Shown one piece after another: positions 24,728-33,401 of a stretch of 64,000 nt of DNA (the first letter of the stretch is position 1; each line of letters opens with the position of its first letter). Position numbers and translations under genes: made by a program. The notes below the pieces were generated by a model. It ran no database searches and was not told where the DNA came from. It saw nothing but the letters and a program-made list of their open reading frames with translations. Source of the stretch: Kribbella sandramycini (GTDB taxonomy: Bacteria; Actinomycetota; Actinomycetes; Propionibacteriales; Kribbellaceae); assembly GCF_013131805.1 (NCBI RefSeq), contig NZ_JABJRC010000010.1:1-64000 (forward strand), read 5' to 3'.

Positions 24728-25222
24728 ATGTCGGGCACCGTGCGGCTCAGGCCGCCCAGCAATGCACTGGACCACCGCGTCGTCGCCGTCTGGCGGACGA
24801 CCGCTGGGATCGTTTTCGGCCCACCTGTCCTGGTGCTGGCCCTGCTCGGGCTGCTCATCCCGCCCGCTCGGGTCTGGTTACTCGTCCCGGCCGCCGTGAT
24901 CGCGCTGGTCGCACTTCCGTACCTCACCGCGCTCCCGCGCTGGTGGTACGGCGTCCATCGCTGGGAGGTCACCGACGATGCCGTGTACACCCGGGCCGGC
25001 TATTTCTGGCAGGAGTGGCGGGTCGCGCCGATGTCCCGGATCCAGACCGTCGACACGCTTCGCGGGCCGATCGAGCAGGCGTTCGGGCTGTCGACCCTCG
25101 TCGTCACCACGGCCTCGGCCAAGGGCGCGCTCAAGATCCGCGGGCTCGAGCAGGAGGTCGCCGCCGACCTTGCCGAGCGGCTGACCGCGATCACCCAGGC
25201 GACGCCGGGCGACGCCACATGA
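24728..25222 (+). CDS. PH-domain membrane protein (YdbS-like)
   Basis: A 164-residue protein with two membrane helices (about 20-65) followed by a bacterial PH (bPH_2) domain with the W-x-V-T-D-D-A-V-Y-T-R-x-G pattern and R-I-Q-T-V-D-T. This matches YdbS-type proteins, which are normally paired with a larger YdbT-type partner, as here. The next gene starts within its stop codon (ATGA overlap). The family function is poorly known; a membrane-stress or export-associated role is suggested in other bacteria. Confidence 0.82.
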   Translation: MSGTVRLRPPSNALDHRVVAVWRTTAGIVFGPPVLVLALLGLLIPPARVWLLVPAAVIALVALPYLTALPRWWYGVHRWEVTDDAVYTRAGYFWQEWRVAPMSRIQTVDTLRGPIEQAFGLSTLVVTTASAKGALKIRGLEQEVAADLAERLTAITQATPGDAT

Positions 25223-26703
25223 GCGACTGGCAGCGGCTCGACCCGAAGGCAGTCGCCGTCGCCGCCGTCCTCGGGGCCGGGGTGGCCGGCGCGGCCGGAG
25301 TCCCGACCGCGGCGGGGATCGCGAGCGGTACGTCGTGGCCGGTCGCACTGCTCTGGGTCGTCCCGCCCGTGGTGCTGCTGATCGTTGGCGCGGCAGTTCT
25401 CGAGCACGTGCGCTGGCGGCGGACGCAGTACCGGATCAGCGCCGACCGGGCCGAGCTGCACTCGGGCCTGGTCGTACTGCGCCGCCGGACCCTCACCCGG
25501 GATCGCATCCGTAGCGTCGACCTCACCGCGAACCCGATCCTCCGGATCTTCGGCCTGGTCGCGGTCCGGATCGGTACCGGCGAGCAGACGGACGCCGGCG
25601 AGGGCACGCTGACCCTGACGCCGGTGACTCGGGCCGAGGGGGAGCGGCTCCGGCAGGAGCTGCTGCGCGGAGCGACCACCGAGACCGACGGGACGCTCGC
25701 CCAGCTGGATCCGGGGTGGATCCGGTACGCGCCGACGTCGTTCGTCGTCCCGGTGCTCGGGTTCGGCGCGGGCGGCGCGGTCATGCAGGTGTCGCAGTGG
25801 TTCGGGCTGCAGGAGGAGCTGATCGACTGGGTCCAGAGCCTGTCCAGCGGAGTACCGCTGCTTTTCGTCCTCCTCATCCTGGCAGCGCTGCTGATGGTCG
25901 TCGGCGTGATCGGCTCGCTCGGCCTCTTCGTCGAGATGTGGTGGAACTACCGGTTGGACCGCGAGCCGGGGACGCTGCGGGTCCGCCGGGGCCTGTTCAC
26001 CACCCGCTCGATCTCGGTCGAGGAGCGCCGGTTGCGCGGGGTCGACGTGGTCGAGCCGCTGGGCGCCCGGCTGCTCGGCGCCGCCCGGGTGGACGCGATC
26101 GCGACCGGGCTCGCGCAGCAGACGGACGACGAGAAGACCGACCACAAGACGTTGTTGCCGGTGGCCCCGAAGGGGCTGGCCGATCGGATCGCGGCCGCAG
26201 TACTGCGGGAAGAAGTCGCGCCGACCGCGGCCGCTCGGTTGACGCCGCACCCCCGGGCCGCGTTCGGCCGGCGGCTGCGGATCGCGGTGACCGTTGCCTT
26301 GGTCCCGGTTCTGCTCCTGACCGGGCTCGGTGTCTGGCTGACCGGCGTCCTGATTCAGCTGGCCGCCGTCCTCGCCGTCCTGGCGTTGCCCGCAGCGGTG
26401 TTGCTGGCTCGGGAGTCGTACCGCTCGCTCGGCCACGGTCTGACCGGCAACTACCTGGTCACCCGCTCCGGCGCCCTGCGCCGCTCGACCGCGGCCCTGC
26501 AACGCGACGGCGTGATCGGCTGGCGGATCCGGCAGACGATCTTCCAGCGCCGCCTCGGCCTGGCGACCTTCAGCGCCGTCACGGCCGCGGGCTCGGGCGC
26601 CTACTCGATCCGGGACGCCGACGCCGACGAAGGGCTCGTGTTCGCAGAGAGCGCCGTACCCGACCTACTCACGCCATTTACCACTAGCATCACGACCGGG
26701 TAG
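25219..26703 (+). CDS. PH-domain membrane protein (YdbT-like)
   Basis: A 494-residue membrane protein with several hydrophobic helices (about 15-60, 170-240, 355-400) alternating with bPH_2 domains (about 68-145, 255-330 and 410-480). The repeated R-I-R-S-V-D and R-R-L-R-G-V-D-V-V-E-P motifs match YdbT. It is translationally coupled to the smaller YdbS-like gene by a 4-nt overlap. The pair probably forms one membrane complex. Confidence 0.82.
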   Translation: MSDWQRLDPKAVAVAAVLGAGVAGAAGVPTAAGIASGTSWPVALLWVVPPVVLLIVGAAVLEHVRWRRTQYRISADRAELHSGLVVLRRRTLTRDRIRSVDLTANPILRIFGLVAVRIGTGEQTDAGEGTLTLTPVTRAEGERLRQELLRGATTETDGTLAQLDPGWIRYAPTSFVVPVLGFGAGGAVMQVSQWFGLQEELIDWVQSLSSGVPLLFVLLILAALLMVVGVIGSLGLFVEMWWNYRLDREPGTLRVRRGLFTTRSISVEERRLRGVDVVEPLGARLLGAARVDAIATGLAQQTDDEKTDHKTLLPVAPKGLADRIAAAVLREEVAPTAAARLTPHPRAAFGRRLRIAVTVALVPVLLLTGLGVWLTGVLIQLAAVLAVLALPAAVLLARESYRSLGHGLTGNYLVTRSGALRRSTAALQRDGVIGWRIRQTIFQRRLGLATFSAVTAAGSGAYSIRDADADEGLVFAESAVPDLLTPFTTSITTG

Positions 26704-26732
26704 TTCCGTCAACCGGGGAAAGGCGCGCTGAG

Positions 26733-28295
26733 ATGGCTGAGAAGGCCGACGTCGTGGAGACCGTCAAGCAGGGGTACGCGTTCGAAGGGGCCGCGGTCGA
26801 GCTCGGCGCGCTGCTGGTGGACGGCGAACCCGCGCCCGATGCGGCGGTGCGGATCCCGCTGTCGATGGTGAACCGGCACGGCCTGGTGGCCGGCGCGACC
26901 GGTACCGGTAAGACGAAGACGCTGCAGCTGATGGCCGAGCAGCTGTCGGCCGCCGGGGTCGCGGTGTTCGCGGCCGATATCAAGGGCGACCTGTCCGGCA
27001 TCTCGCAGCCGGGGGAGAGCAGTGAGAAGCTGCTGGCCCGGACGAAGACGATCGGCCAGGAGTGGACGGCGACCGGCTTTCCGACCGAGTTCTACGCGCT
27101 CGGCGGTCAGGGCGCCGGCATCCCGATCCGCGCCACGGTCACCTCGTTCGGGCCGGTGCTGCTGTCCAAGGTGCTCGGGCTGAACGACGTCCAGGAGTCG
27201 TCGCTCGGGCTGATCTTCCACTACGCCGACAAGCAGGGCCTGACCCTGCTCGACATCAAGGACCTGCGCGCGGTCATCACGCACCTGACCAGTGACGAGG
27301 GCAAGGGCGACCTGAAGGAGCTCGGCGGTCTGTCCGCCGCGACCGCCGGGGTGATCCTGCGCGCGCTGATCGGGTTCGCCGACCAGGGCGCCGAGGCGTT
27401 CTTCGGCGAGCCCGAGTTCGACACCGCGGACCTGCTCGCCCAGCGCGACGGCAAGGGCGTCATCTCGCTGCTCGAGCTGCCGAACCTGCAGGACCGGCCG
27501 GCGCTGTTCTCCACCTTCCTGATGTGGCTGCTGGCCGACCTGTTCCACGACCTGCCCGAGGTCGGCGACGCCGACAAGCCGAAGCTGGTCTTCTTCTTCG
27601 ACGAGGCGCACCTGCTCTTCAACGACGCCTCGAAGGCCTTCCTGGACTCGATCGCCCAGACCGTCCGGCTGATCCGGTCGAAGGGCGTCGGCGTCTTCTT
27701 CGTCACCCAGACCCCGAAGGACGTGCCGGACGACGTCCTCGCCCAGCTCGGCTCACGCGTCCAGCACCAGCTGCGCGCGCACACGCCGAACGACGCCAAG
27801 GCGCTCAAGGCGACCGTGTCGACCTTCCCGAACTCGGCGTACGACCTGGGCGAGGTGCTCACCCAGCTCGGGATCGGCGAGGCGATCGTGACCGTGATGA
27901 ACGAGAAGGGCGCGCCGACGCCGGTCGCCTGGACGCGGCTGCGCGCGCCGCAGTCCCTGATGGCGCCGGCGCCCGCCGACCAGCTGACCGCGGCGGTGGC
28001 CGCTTCGCCGAACAACGCGAAGTACGCGCAGGTGGTCGACCGGGAGTCGGCGTACGAGCTGCTGGCGGCGAAGGTGCAGGCCGGGGCCGCGCAGGCCGAG
28101 GCCGAGCGGCAGGCCGCTGAGCAGGCCAAGCAGCAGCAACAGTCGGAGCAGCCCGCGCCGCGCGGGCGGGCGCCGAAACCGGAGAAGTCGATGGTCGAGC
28201 AGGTGATCGGCTCGTCGGCGTTCAAGCAGTTCGCCCGGACCGCCGGCCGCGAGATCGTCCGCGGTCTGTTCGGCGCCGCCCGTCGCCGTAAATAA
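26733..28295 (+). CDS. HerA-like ATPase (DUF853 family)
   Basis: A 520-residue cytosolic P-loop ATPase. Walker A G-A-T-G-T-G-K-T is at 54-61 and Walker B ends in D290-E291-A-H; a T-Q-T-P sensor-like motif lies near 327. The C-terminal ~90 residues are an Ala/Gln/Glu-rich coiled coil followed by a basic tail. It belongs to the DUF853/HerA-like group of the FtsK-HerA superfamily. The usual partner nuclease NurA is not nearby, so a role in DNA processing is only inferred. Confidence 0.88.
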   Translation: MAEKADVVETVKQGYAFEGAAVELGALLVDGEPAPDAAVRIPLSMVNRHGLVAGATGTGKTKTLQLMAEQLSAAGVAVFAADIKGDLSGISQPGESSEKLLARTKTIGQEWTATGFPTEFYALGGQGAGIPIRATVTSFGPVLLSKVLGLNDVQESSLGLIFHYADKQGLTLLDIKDLRAVITHLTSDEGKGDLKELGGLSAATAGVILRALIGFADQGAEAFFGEPEFDTADLLAQRDGKGVISLLELPNLQDRPALFSTFLMWLLADLFHDLPEVGDADKPKLVFFFDEAHLLFNDASKAFLDSIAQTVRLIRSKGVGVFFVTQTPKDVPDDVLAQLGSRVQHQLRAHTPNDAKALKATVSTFPNSAYDLGEVLTQLGIGEAIVTVMNEKGAPTPVAWTRLRAPQSLMAPAPADQLTAAVAASPNNAKYAQVVDRESAYELLAAKVQAGAAQAEAERQAAEQAKQQQQSEQPAPRGRAPKPEKSMVEQVIGSSAFKQFARTAGREIVRGLFGAARRRK

Positions 28296-28439
28296 CAACT
28301 GGCGGTAACCGAGCTGACCACTTGGTGGGGTCCGCTCAGCGGACCTCGCCGAGGATCCTCCGGCTTTCAGCGGCAGCCTCCGGAAACCTTTTCGAGACCG
28401 GCCGGTCCGCGGATTCTTCAGGTAATTAAGGCGGCGACG

Positions 28440-28460
28440 CGTTTGATGATTGATCAAACG
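28440..28460. promoter_or_regulatory. Perfect dyad upstream of the diguanylate cyclase gene
   Basis: CGTTTGAT (28440-28447) and ATCAAACG (28453-28460) form a perfect inverted repeat around a 5-nt centre, about 60 bp before the promoter at 28522. The size and AT-rich arms are typical of a dimeric regulator operator. The 28296-28558 gap also holds a short hairpin (28329-28345) that may end the HerA-like transcript. Confidence 0.45.
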
Positions 28461-28521
28461 ACTGAATCGGTTGGGATCGATCATCGTTCCCAACTGGTTA
28501 TCCACAGCACGCCGTCGCGGA

Positions 28522-28551
28522 TTGGGAGCAGACGCTCACACGTCGTACCGT
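28522..28551 (+). promoter_or_regulatory. Leaderless promoter of the diguanylate cyclase gene
   Basis: TTGGGA (28522-28527) and TACCGT (28546-28551) are 18 nt apart, and the -10 box ends 7 nt before the ATG at 28559. This fits a leaderless transcript and supports that ATG over the GTG at 28550. Confidence 0.5.
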
Positions 28552-28558
28552 GGGGGTA

Positions 28559-29887
28559 ATGGTTGCGCAGAGTAGGCGATCGGTACGGAAATGGGCGCTC
28601 TGGACCTTGACGGTCCCGGCGTTCACTCTTGTCGTGCTCGTCGACTTCGCCGCCATCGGGTACGCCGTCGAGGCGTTCACCGAGTTGCCGAGCTGGCGCG
28701 GGGTCGACGTGGTGCTCGCGCTCTCGATCGCGGCCCTGATCACCGTCGAGGGCGCCCGCCGGGTGGAGAACCGGCGCAGCCGCGGCGGCGCCTTGCACAA
28801 GGATCTCGCCCCGGCCTGGATGATCGCGGCCGCAATCGTGCTGCAGCCGGCGCTGGCGATCCTGGTCGTGCTGCTGCTCCGCATCTGGTGGCGGGTCCGC
28901 GCCGGGAAGTGCATCCCGTACCGCTGGGCCTTCTCGACCGCGGTGCACGTGCTCGCGGTCGGCGCCGCGCATGTCGCCTTCACGGCCGCCCGTGAGCTCT
29001 TCGGCGGCAGCGAGCTCGCGCTGGTCCCGTCGATGGCCGCGGCCGCGATCGCCTTCCTGGCGACGGATGCCGCGCTCTGCGCGCTGGCGATCTACCTGAT
29101 CGTCCCGGGCAGCAGCCGGCAGGATCTGGTTGGCGGTGTCGACGACCTCTGTATCGACGGGACGTCGGCGGCGTTCGGCTGCCTGCTCGCCGGGGCCTGC
29201 CTGATCAGCCCGGCGTTCGCGTTCGTCGCGATCCCGATCACGCTGACCGCGCAGCGCGCGCTGCTGCTCGGCCAGCTGGAGTCCGAGGCGCAGACCGACC
29301 CGAAGACCGAGCTCACCCGGGTCGACTGGTGGCGTCGGCAGACCGAGGAGATGCTGCGCGGCTCGCGCAGCCAGGGCGAGCCGATGGCCGTGCTGCTGAT
29401 CGATATCGACCACTTCAAACAGGTCAACGATCGGCATGGGCATCTCGTCGGCGACGAGGCGCTGCGCGCGGTCGCGACGATCCTGCGCAGCGCGATCCGC
29501 GTCAAGGACGTGATCGGCCGGTTCGGCGGTGAGGAGTTCGTGATCGCGCTGCCCGATACCGGGATCGACGAGGCAACCGTCACGGCGGACCGGCTGCGTA
29601 ACGCGGTCGCCGCGAGCCCGCTGGCCGCGATGTGCGCCGGCGTCCTCGACGACCCCGATCTGGATCCGGACACCTTCCAGCTGACCGTGTCGATCGGCGT
29701 CGCGGTCTACCCGGCCGATGGCGTCACGGTCGACGAGTTGCTACAGCGCGCCGACCGCGCGATGTACGCCGCGAAGGCCGCCGGGCGGAACCGGGTGCGC
29801 CTGGCGGCCGATCTGACCTCGATCACGGCCCGGGCGCAGGTCCGGCCGGTGCCGAGCGGCGCGGCCGCGCCGAACGACCTTTCTTGA
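28559..29887 (+). CDS. Membrane diguanylate cyclase (GGDEF)
   Basis: A 442-residue protein. Residues 1-240 carry about six to eight membrane helices. The C-terminal domain (about 255-430) is a GGDEF cyclase with active site G-G-E-E-F (323-327) and the upstream D-I-D-H-F-K metal-binding segment. An inhibitory I-site R-V-K-D (314-317) sits exactly five residues before the active site, so product feedback is likely. It makes cyclic di-GMP from two GTP; no EAL domain is present. The ATG at 28559 is chosen because of the leaderless promoter. Confidence 0.92.
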   Translation: MVAQSRRSVRKWALWTLTVPAFTLVVLVDFAAIGYAVEAFTELPSWRGVDVVLALSIAALITVEGARRVENRRSRGGALHKDLAPAWMIAAAIVLQPALAILVVLLLRIWWRVRAGKCIPYRWAFSTAVHVLAVGAAHVAFTAARELFGGSELALVPSMAAAAIAFLATDAALCALAIYLIVPGSSRQDLVGGVDDLCIDGTSAAFGCLLAGACLISPAFAFVAIPITLTAQRALLLGQLESEAQTDPKTELTRVDWWRRQTEEMLRGSRSQGEPMAVLLIDIDHFKQVNDRHGHLVGDEALRAVATILRSAIRVKDVIGRFGGEEFVIALPDTGIDEATVTADRLRNAVAASPLAAMCAGVLDDPDLDPDTFQLTVSIGVAVYPADGVTVDELLQRADRAMYAAKAAGRNRVRLAADLTSITARAQVRPVPSGAAAPNDLS

Positions 29888-29952
29888 TCCCGCGCAGAAC
29901 CTTTCGCCCCTGGACCGCGTCTTCAGCCGTGACACCTGCGGACGGAGAGCGA

Positions 29953-30477
29953 ATGGCGACCTCGCGAAGTCGTGACGACGACTTCACGGCGTTTGTGCTG
30001 GCCAGGTCCGGGCGGTTGGTGCACTTCGCCCGGATGTTGTGCGGTGACGCCGCTCTCGCCGAGGACCTGGTGCAGGCCGCGCTGGAGAAGGCCTACCTGC
30101 GTTGGGAGCGGATCGAGCTGGCCGACCCGTTCGCGTACGTCCGGCAGGCGGTGGTGAATCAGCACCTGTCCTGGGCACGCCGTCGTCCGTGGCGCGAGCG
30201 GCCGAGCGGCGCCGCCGCCGAGCTGGACCTGTTCATCGACACCCCGCCCGACGACTCGGGCACGATCGACCGCCGGGTCTCGGTCGGCGCCGCGCTGGCG
30301 GCGCTGAGCCGCCGGGAGCGCGCGGTCGTCGTCCTGCGGTACGTCGAGGATTTGACCGAGAAAGAGGTGGCGGCTGTGCTGGGTGTGGCGGTCGGCACGG
30401 TGAAGAGCGCGAACGCGCGAGCGCTGGGGAAGCTGCGCGTCGCACCTGAGCTCGCCGGGGTGGGGGATCGAGGATGA
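29953..30477 (+). CDS. SigE-family RNA polymerase sigma factor (first copy)
   Basis: A 174-residue ECF sigma factor with only region 2 (about 10-75) and region 4 (about 105-165), as in the actinobacterial SigE (Streptomyces) subfamily. Region 2.1/2.2 shows M-L-C-G-D-A-x-L-A-E-D-L-V-Q-x-A-L; region 4 shows the helix-turn-helix T-E-K-E-V-A-A-V-L-G-V-A-V-G-T-V-K-S. The ATG is preceded by GGAGAGCG. The gene for its likely partner membrane protein starts inside its stop codon. Confidence 0.92.
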   Translation: MATSRSRDDDFTAFVLARSGRLVHFARMLCGDAALAEDLVQAALEKAYLRWERIELADPFAYVRQAVVNQHLSWARRRPWRERPSGAAAELDLFIDTPPDDSGTIDRRVSVGAALAALSRRERAVVVLRYVEDLTEKEVAAVLGVAVGTVKSANARALGKLRVAPELAGVGDRG

Positions 30478-30890
30478 ACGACCGGAGGATGACCGAGGAC
30501 GAGCTCCGCACCGCCCTCGCGCCGGACGGCCTGGTCGAGGCGCTCGACCCGGCGCGAGTGATCGCGGGCGCGCGCCGACGGCGTACGCGCGGGCTGGTCG
30601 CCGTGGCCGCCTCGGTGGCCATCGCCGCCGTCGCCGCGGCCGGCGTCGCCACCGCCCAACTCCAGGGCGGCCCCGGGCCTGCCCAGCCCGGCCCTGCGAC
30701 GCCGGTGGCGCCGCCCTCGCTCTCGACGCCGACGTCACTGCAACCCCCGCCGCTCACGCCGACCTCGCCGCCGGGTACGCCGACGAAGAAGCCGTCGGTG
30801 GGTGAGACGCCGCCACCGGGCGTGACCCCAAGTGGTTCTCCGGAGCTCCCACCGGCGCGGACACCGCCGCCGGAAAGTACTCCGAGCTGA
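30474..30890 (+). CDS. Single-pass membrane protein with Pro/Thr-rich outer tail
   Basis: A 138-residue protein: a ~40-residue cytosolic N-terminus starting D-E-L-R-x-A-L, a basic R-R-R-R-T-R cluster, one membrane helix (about 42-62) and a disordered Pro/Thr/Ser tail. It overlaps the sigma gene by 4 nt (ATGA). Two other sigma factor genes in this window are followed by proteins of the same layout, so it is probably the sigma factor's membrane regulator or envelope target. No zinc anti-sigma (HxxxCxxC) motif is seen. Confidence 0.75.
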   Translation: MNDRRMTEDELRTALAPDGLVEALDPARVIAGARRRRTRGLVAVAASVAIAAVAAAGVATAQLQGGPGPAQPGPATPVAPPSLSTPTSLQPPPLTPTSPPGTPTKKPSVGETPPPGVTPSGSPELPPARTPPPESTPS

Positions 30891-30962
30891 CGCAGAACCT
30901 TTTCCGCAGCTGCTCGCGTCCTTCAGCCCGACCGATCGAACTGAAGGGTGCGGAGGGCAAGG

Positions 30963-31355
30963 ATGGATGAGGCAGGCCGGAAGCGGCGGACGCTGCGACT
31001 CGCGATTGCGGGCGTCGTGGCCGCGGTGGTGATCGTGGGTGGAGTCGCGGGGACGGCGATGGCGCGCAGCGGCGGTGGCAGTCCGACCCCACCGCCAGGA
31101 ACCCCCTCGACACACCCCAAGCCCCCACCGAACACCCCGACGAACACCCCCTCGGTGTACCCACCGCCCAGCACGCCGACCAAGAAGCCGTCGTACCCGC
31201 CCCCCGGGACCACGCCGACGAAGCGGCCGTCGGAGGCAACGCCGCCCCCGAGCGTGCAGCCGCCCGTGGCGACGCCGACGCCGATCGTGACGCCGACTCC
31301 GGTTGTGACGCCGACCCCGATCGTCAAGCCGCCGACGAAGTCCCCGGGGAAGTAG
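30963..31355 (+). CDS. Pro/Thr-rich membrane-anchored wall protein
   Basis: A 130-residue protein with a basic N-terminus (R-K-R-R-T-L-R), one hydrophobic helix (about 13-32, signal or anchor) and an outer domain of nearly only Pro, Thr, Ser and Lys with T-P-T-x-x-P repeats. The ATG at 30963 has a GGAGGGCAAGG site upstream. It resembles the preceding proline-tailed gene and likely spans the cell wall. No enzymatic domain is visible. Confidence 0.65.
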   Translation: MDEAGRKRRTLRLAIAGVVAAVVIVGGVAGTAMARSGGGSPTPPPGTPSTHPKPPPNTPTNTPSVYPPPSTPTKKPSYPPPGTTPTKRPSEATPPPSVQPPVATPTPIVTPTPVVTPTPIVKPPTKSPGK

Positions 31356-31482
31356 CTTCCGATCGAGCCGCCGGCGAGGTCCGGTGGTGACGCCCGGTCC
31401 GACCGCTGTCGGTGGCGGCTTCGACGTCGACTGTTGAGCTGCGGCCGGCGGCGGCGAGTAGCAGTCGCCTGCAGGTAGGCCG

Positions 31483-31517
31483 AGCTCCCGTCCGCCGATC
31501 AGTTGCGGACGGGAGTT
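31483..31517. terminator. Bidirectional hairpin terminator
   Basis: A perfect 11-bp stem (31485-31495 with 31505-31515) with extra end pairs and a 9-nt loop lies 8 bp past the stop codon of the leftward SH3 protein gene. Confidence 0.75.
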
Positions 31518-31524
31518 CGCTGGG

Positions 31525-32709
31525 TCAGCAGGTGCTGAAGGTGCCGGCGGCGACCCAGGCCTTGGCGACGTACATGCCGGGGTGGACGCGGAGCCAGATG
31601 TTGCTGGTGCCCTGGGAGCCGCTGACGCTCTGTCCGGTGGTCTGACACTCGACGGTCACCTGCGCCGACTTGCCGGCCATACCGACGACGGCGCCGCTGG
31701 AGCTGGCTGAGTTCCGCAGGTTCAGGTAGCCCGAGGTGATCGAGACCGTGCCGCGGCCGCCGTCGCCGGTCCACAGGTAGGTGGCGTCGACCCAGGCGTT
31801 GTTGGTCAGGCCGAGACCGTCCCAGAAGGTGCCGTCGGCAAGGTCGATACCGGCCGGGTTCGCGACCGTCCGGCCGAACTGGTCCTTACCGCCGTTGTAG
31901 CCGTTCTGGTACGCCGCCTGCGACTCGGGCCGGCCCTGCGGCAGGTCCTTCCACATCTCACGCGTGGCGCTCGGGTTCCAGTAGTCGTCCTTGGTGTTCC
32001 ACGGCCCGACGTCCCACACTGGTTCGAACGCGCACCGGGACGCCGTACAGACCTTGACCGAGTAGGCGCCGGAGCCCTTGCTGGACAGGCCGCGCCGGGA
32101 CGGCAACGCCACAAAATGGTCGCGGCTGACGATCACATGCCCGTTGGCCGTCGTCCCGCCGACGAGCCCTTCGCGGGTCGCGAAGACGCGTGAGGTGAGC
32201 GGAGCCGCCTGCGTCGTCATCCCGCTGACCGTGGTCTTGTCGGTCGGCTGCACGCGAACCTCGCCGACCCACGGCGCCCGGCCGGTCGGCGGTGCGCTGA
32301 CGATGATGCGCAGCTGCACCTGGTCACTCGCGCCGGGCAGCGCAGTCGGTACGCCGGACGCCGCCGGCGTCCACTCCGACCAGCGGTCGTTGACCCAGGC
32401 CCGGACGTCGACGTTCGCAGCGGAGCCGTCCGGCGTGCTGACGGCGTACTGCGCCAGGACGGCGGACGTCGCGGCCGGGAACCGAACCGGGGTGAGCTCG
32501 GCGAGGCCCGAGCGCTGCTTGACCTCGGTCGAGCCGACCGCGGCCGGCGCATCGCCGAGGACGATCCGGTCGTTCGCGAGTTTCACATTGCTGGAATTGC
32601 TGATCGTCGCGCCGGAAATCGGCTCCGGCGACGAGGCGGCGCTCGGCAGGCTGATGGTCAGCGCTGTGACCAGACAGGCTGCGAGCACGGTGGCACGGGT
32701 GATACGCAT
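31525..32709 (-). CDS. Secreted protein with C-terminal SH3-type domain
   Basis: A 394-residue protein with a Sec signal peptide (about 1-27, ending S-A-A-S-S). The middle (about 120-320) holds a domain with C-T-A-S-R-C and W-N-P-S-A-T-R-E-M-W motifs seen in secreted actinobacterial proteins. The last ~70 residues match a bacterial SH3 domain (G-Y-L-N-L-R-N-S-A-S-S) with two cysteines. The ATG at 32709 has a GGAGG site 8 nt upstream. It probably binds cell wall; a hydrolase activity is not evident. Confidence 0.78.
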   Translation of the reverse strand: MRITRATVLAACLVTALTISLPSAASSPEPISGATISNSSNVKLANDRIVLGDAPAAVGSTEVKQRSGLAELTPVRFPAATSAVLAQYAVSTPDGSAANVDVRAWVNDRWSEWTPAASGVPTALPGASDQVQLRIIVSAPPTGRAPWVGEVRVQPTDKTTVSGMTTQAAPLTSRVFATREGLVGGTTANGHVIVSRDHFVALPSRRGLSSKGSGAYSVKVCTASRCAFEPVWDVGPWNTKDDYWNPSATREMWKDLPQGRPESQAAYQNGYNGGKDQFGRTVANPAGIDLADGTFWDGLGLTNNAWVDATYLWTGDGGRGTVSITSGYLNLRNSASSSGAVVGMAGKSAQVTVECQTTGQSVSGSQGTSNIWLRVHPGMYVAKAWVAAGTFSTC

Positions 32710-32885
32710 GGGCTGAACCTCCGGGGCGGTGAGGTGCTGCGTCGTTCGCAGGACCCAATGTGACAAAGAAACCGCACATCTGTACAGCCTGTGAATAAAC
32801 TTCTCCGAAGGAGTTGGTGACAGAACAGAACCTAGCCGGTCACTCAAAGGGTTTGGATCCATGTGACAGAGGCAGAGGAGATTCG

Positions 32886-33401
32886 ATGACCCGGACCGCG
32901 GACGCCGACTTCGAGCGCTTCGTGCAGACCCAGTCGACCCCCTTGCTCCGCTTCGCGGAGATGCTGTGCGGCGATCGGCACACTGCCGAAGACCTCGTCC
33001 AGCAGGCGTTGATGCGGTCGTATCCGAAATGGCACCGATTGGACGGCGATCAACTGCGCTACGTCCGGCGGGTGCTGGTCAACCGATTCCTCACCCAGGC
33101 CCGCCGGCGCTGGAACAACGAAGTACCCAGTGATCCGGTTGAGAACGATTGGGACCAGCGAGCGGTAGCGGACTTCGCCCAGCAGGTGCAGACCAGAGAG
33201 GCCGTGCTCTCGGCCTTGGCCGGTCTGACTGTTCGGGAGAGAGCCGTCGTCGCGCTGCGCTACTCGCAGGATCTCTCCGAGGCCGAGACCGCCGAGCTGC
33301 TCGGTATGGCGGCCGGGACCGTGAAGAGCACGGCCTCCCGGGCGCTTGCCAAGTTGCGTCTGGCACCCGACCTGATCGACAGCGGAGTTGGAGGAAACTG
33401 A
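32886..33401 (+). CDS. SigE-family RNA polymerase sigma factor (second copy)
   Basis: A 171-residue ECF sigma factor. Region 2 has E-M-L-C-G-D-R-H-T-A-E-D-L-V-Q-Q-A-L (about 24-41); region 4 has E-A-E-T-A-E-L-L-G-M-A-A-G-T-V-K-S-T (about 133-150). The ATG follows a GAGGAG site. Its stop codon shares one nucleotide with the next gene's start (TGATG), implying coupling to the Lys-Pro repeat protein. It is divergent from the SH3 protein gene. Confidence 0.92.
   Translation: MTRTADADFERFVQTQSTPLLRFAEMLCGDRHTAEDLVQQALMRSYPKWHRLDGDQLRYVRRVLVNRFLTQARRRWNNEVPSDPVENDWDQRAVADFAQQVQTREAVLSALAGLTVRERAVVALRYSQDLSEAETAELLGMAAGTVKSTASRALAKLRLAPDLIDSGVGGN

Noticed and set aside
28296..28558. A cyclic di-GMP riboswitch before the diguanylate cyclase gene
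   Set aside because: The promoter appears to start transcription at the ATG, leaving no leader RNA, and no GEMM-like motif is seen.
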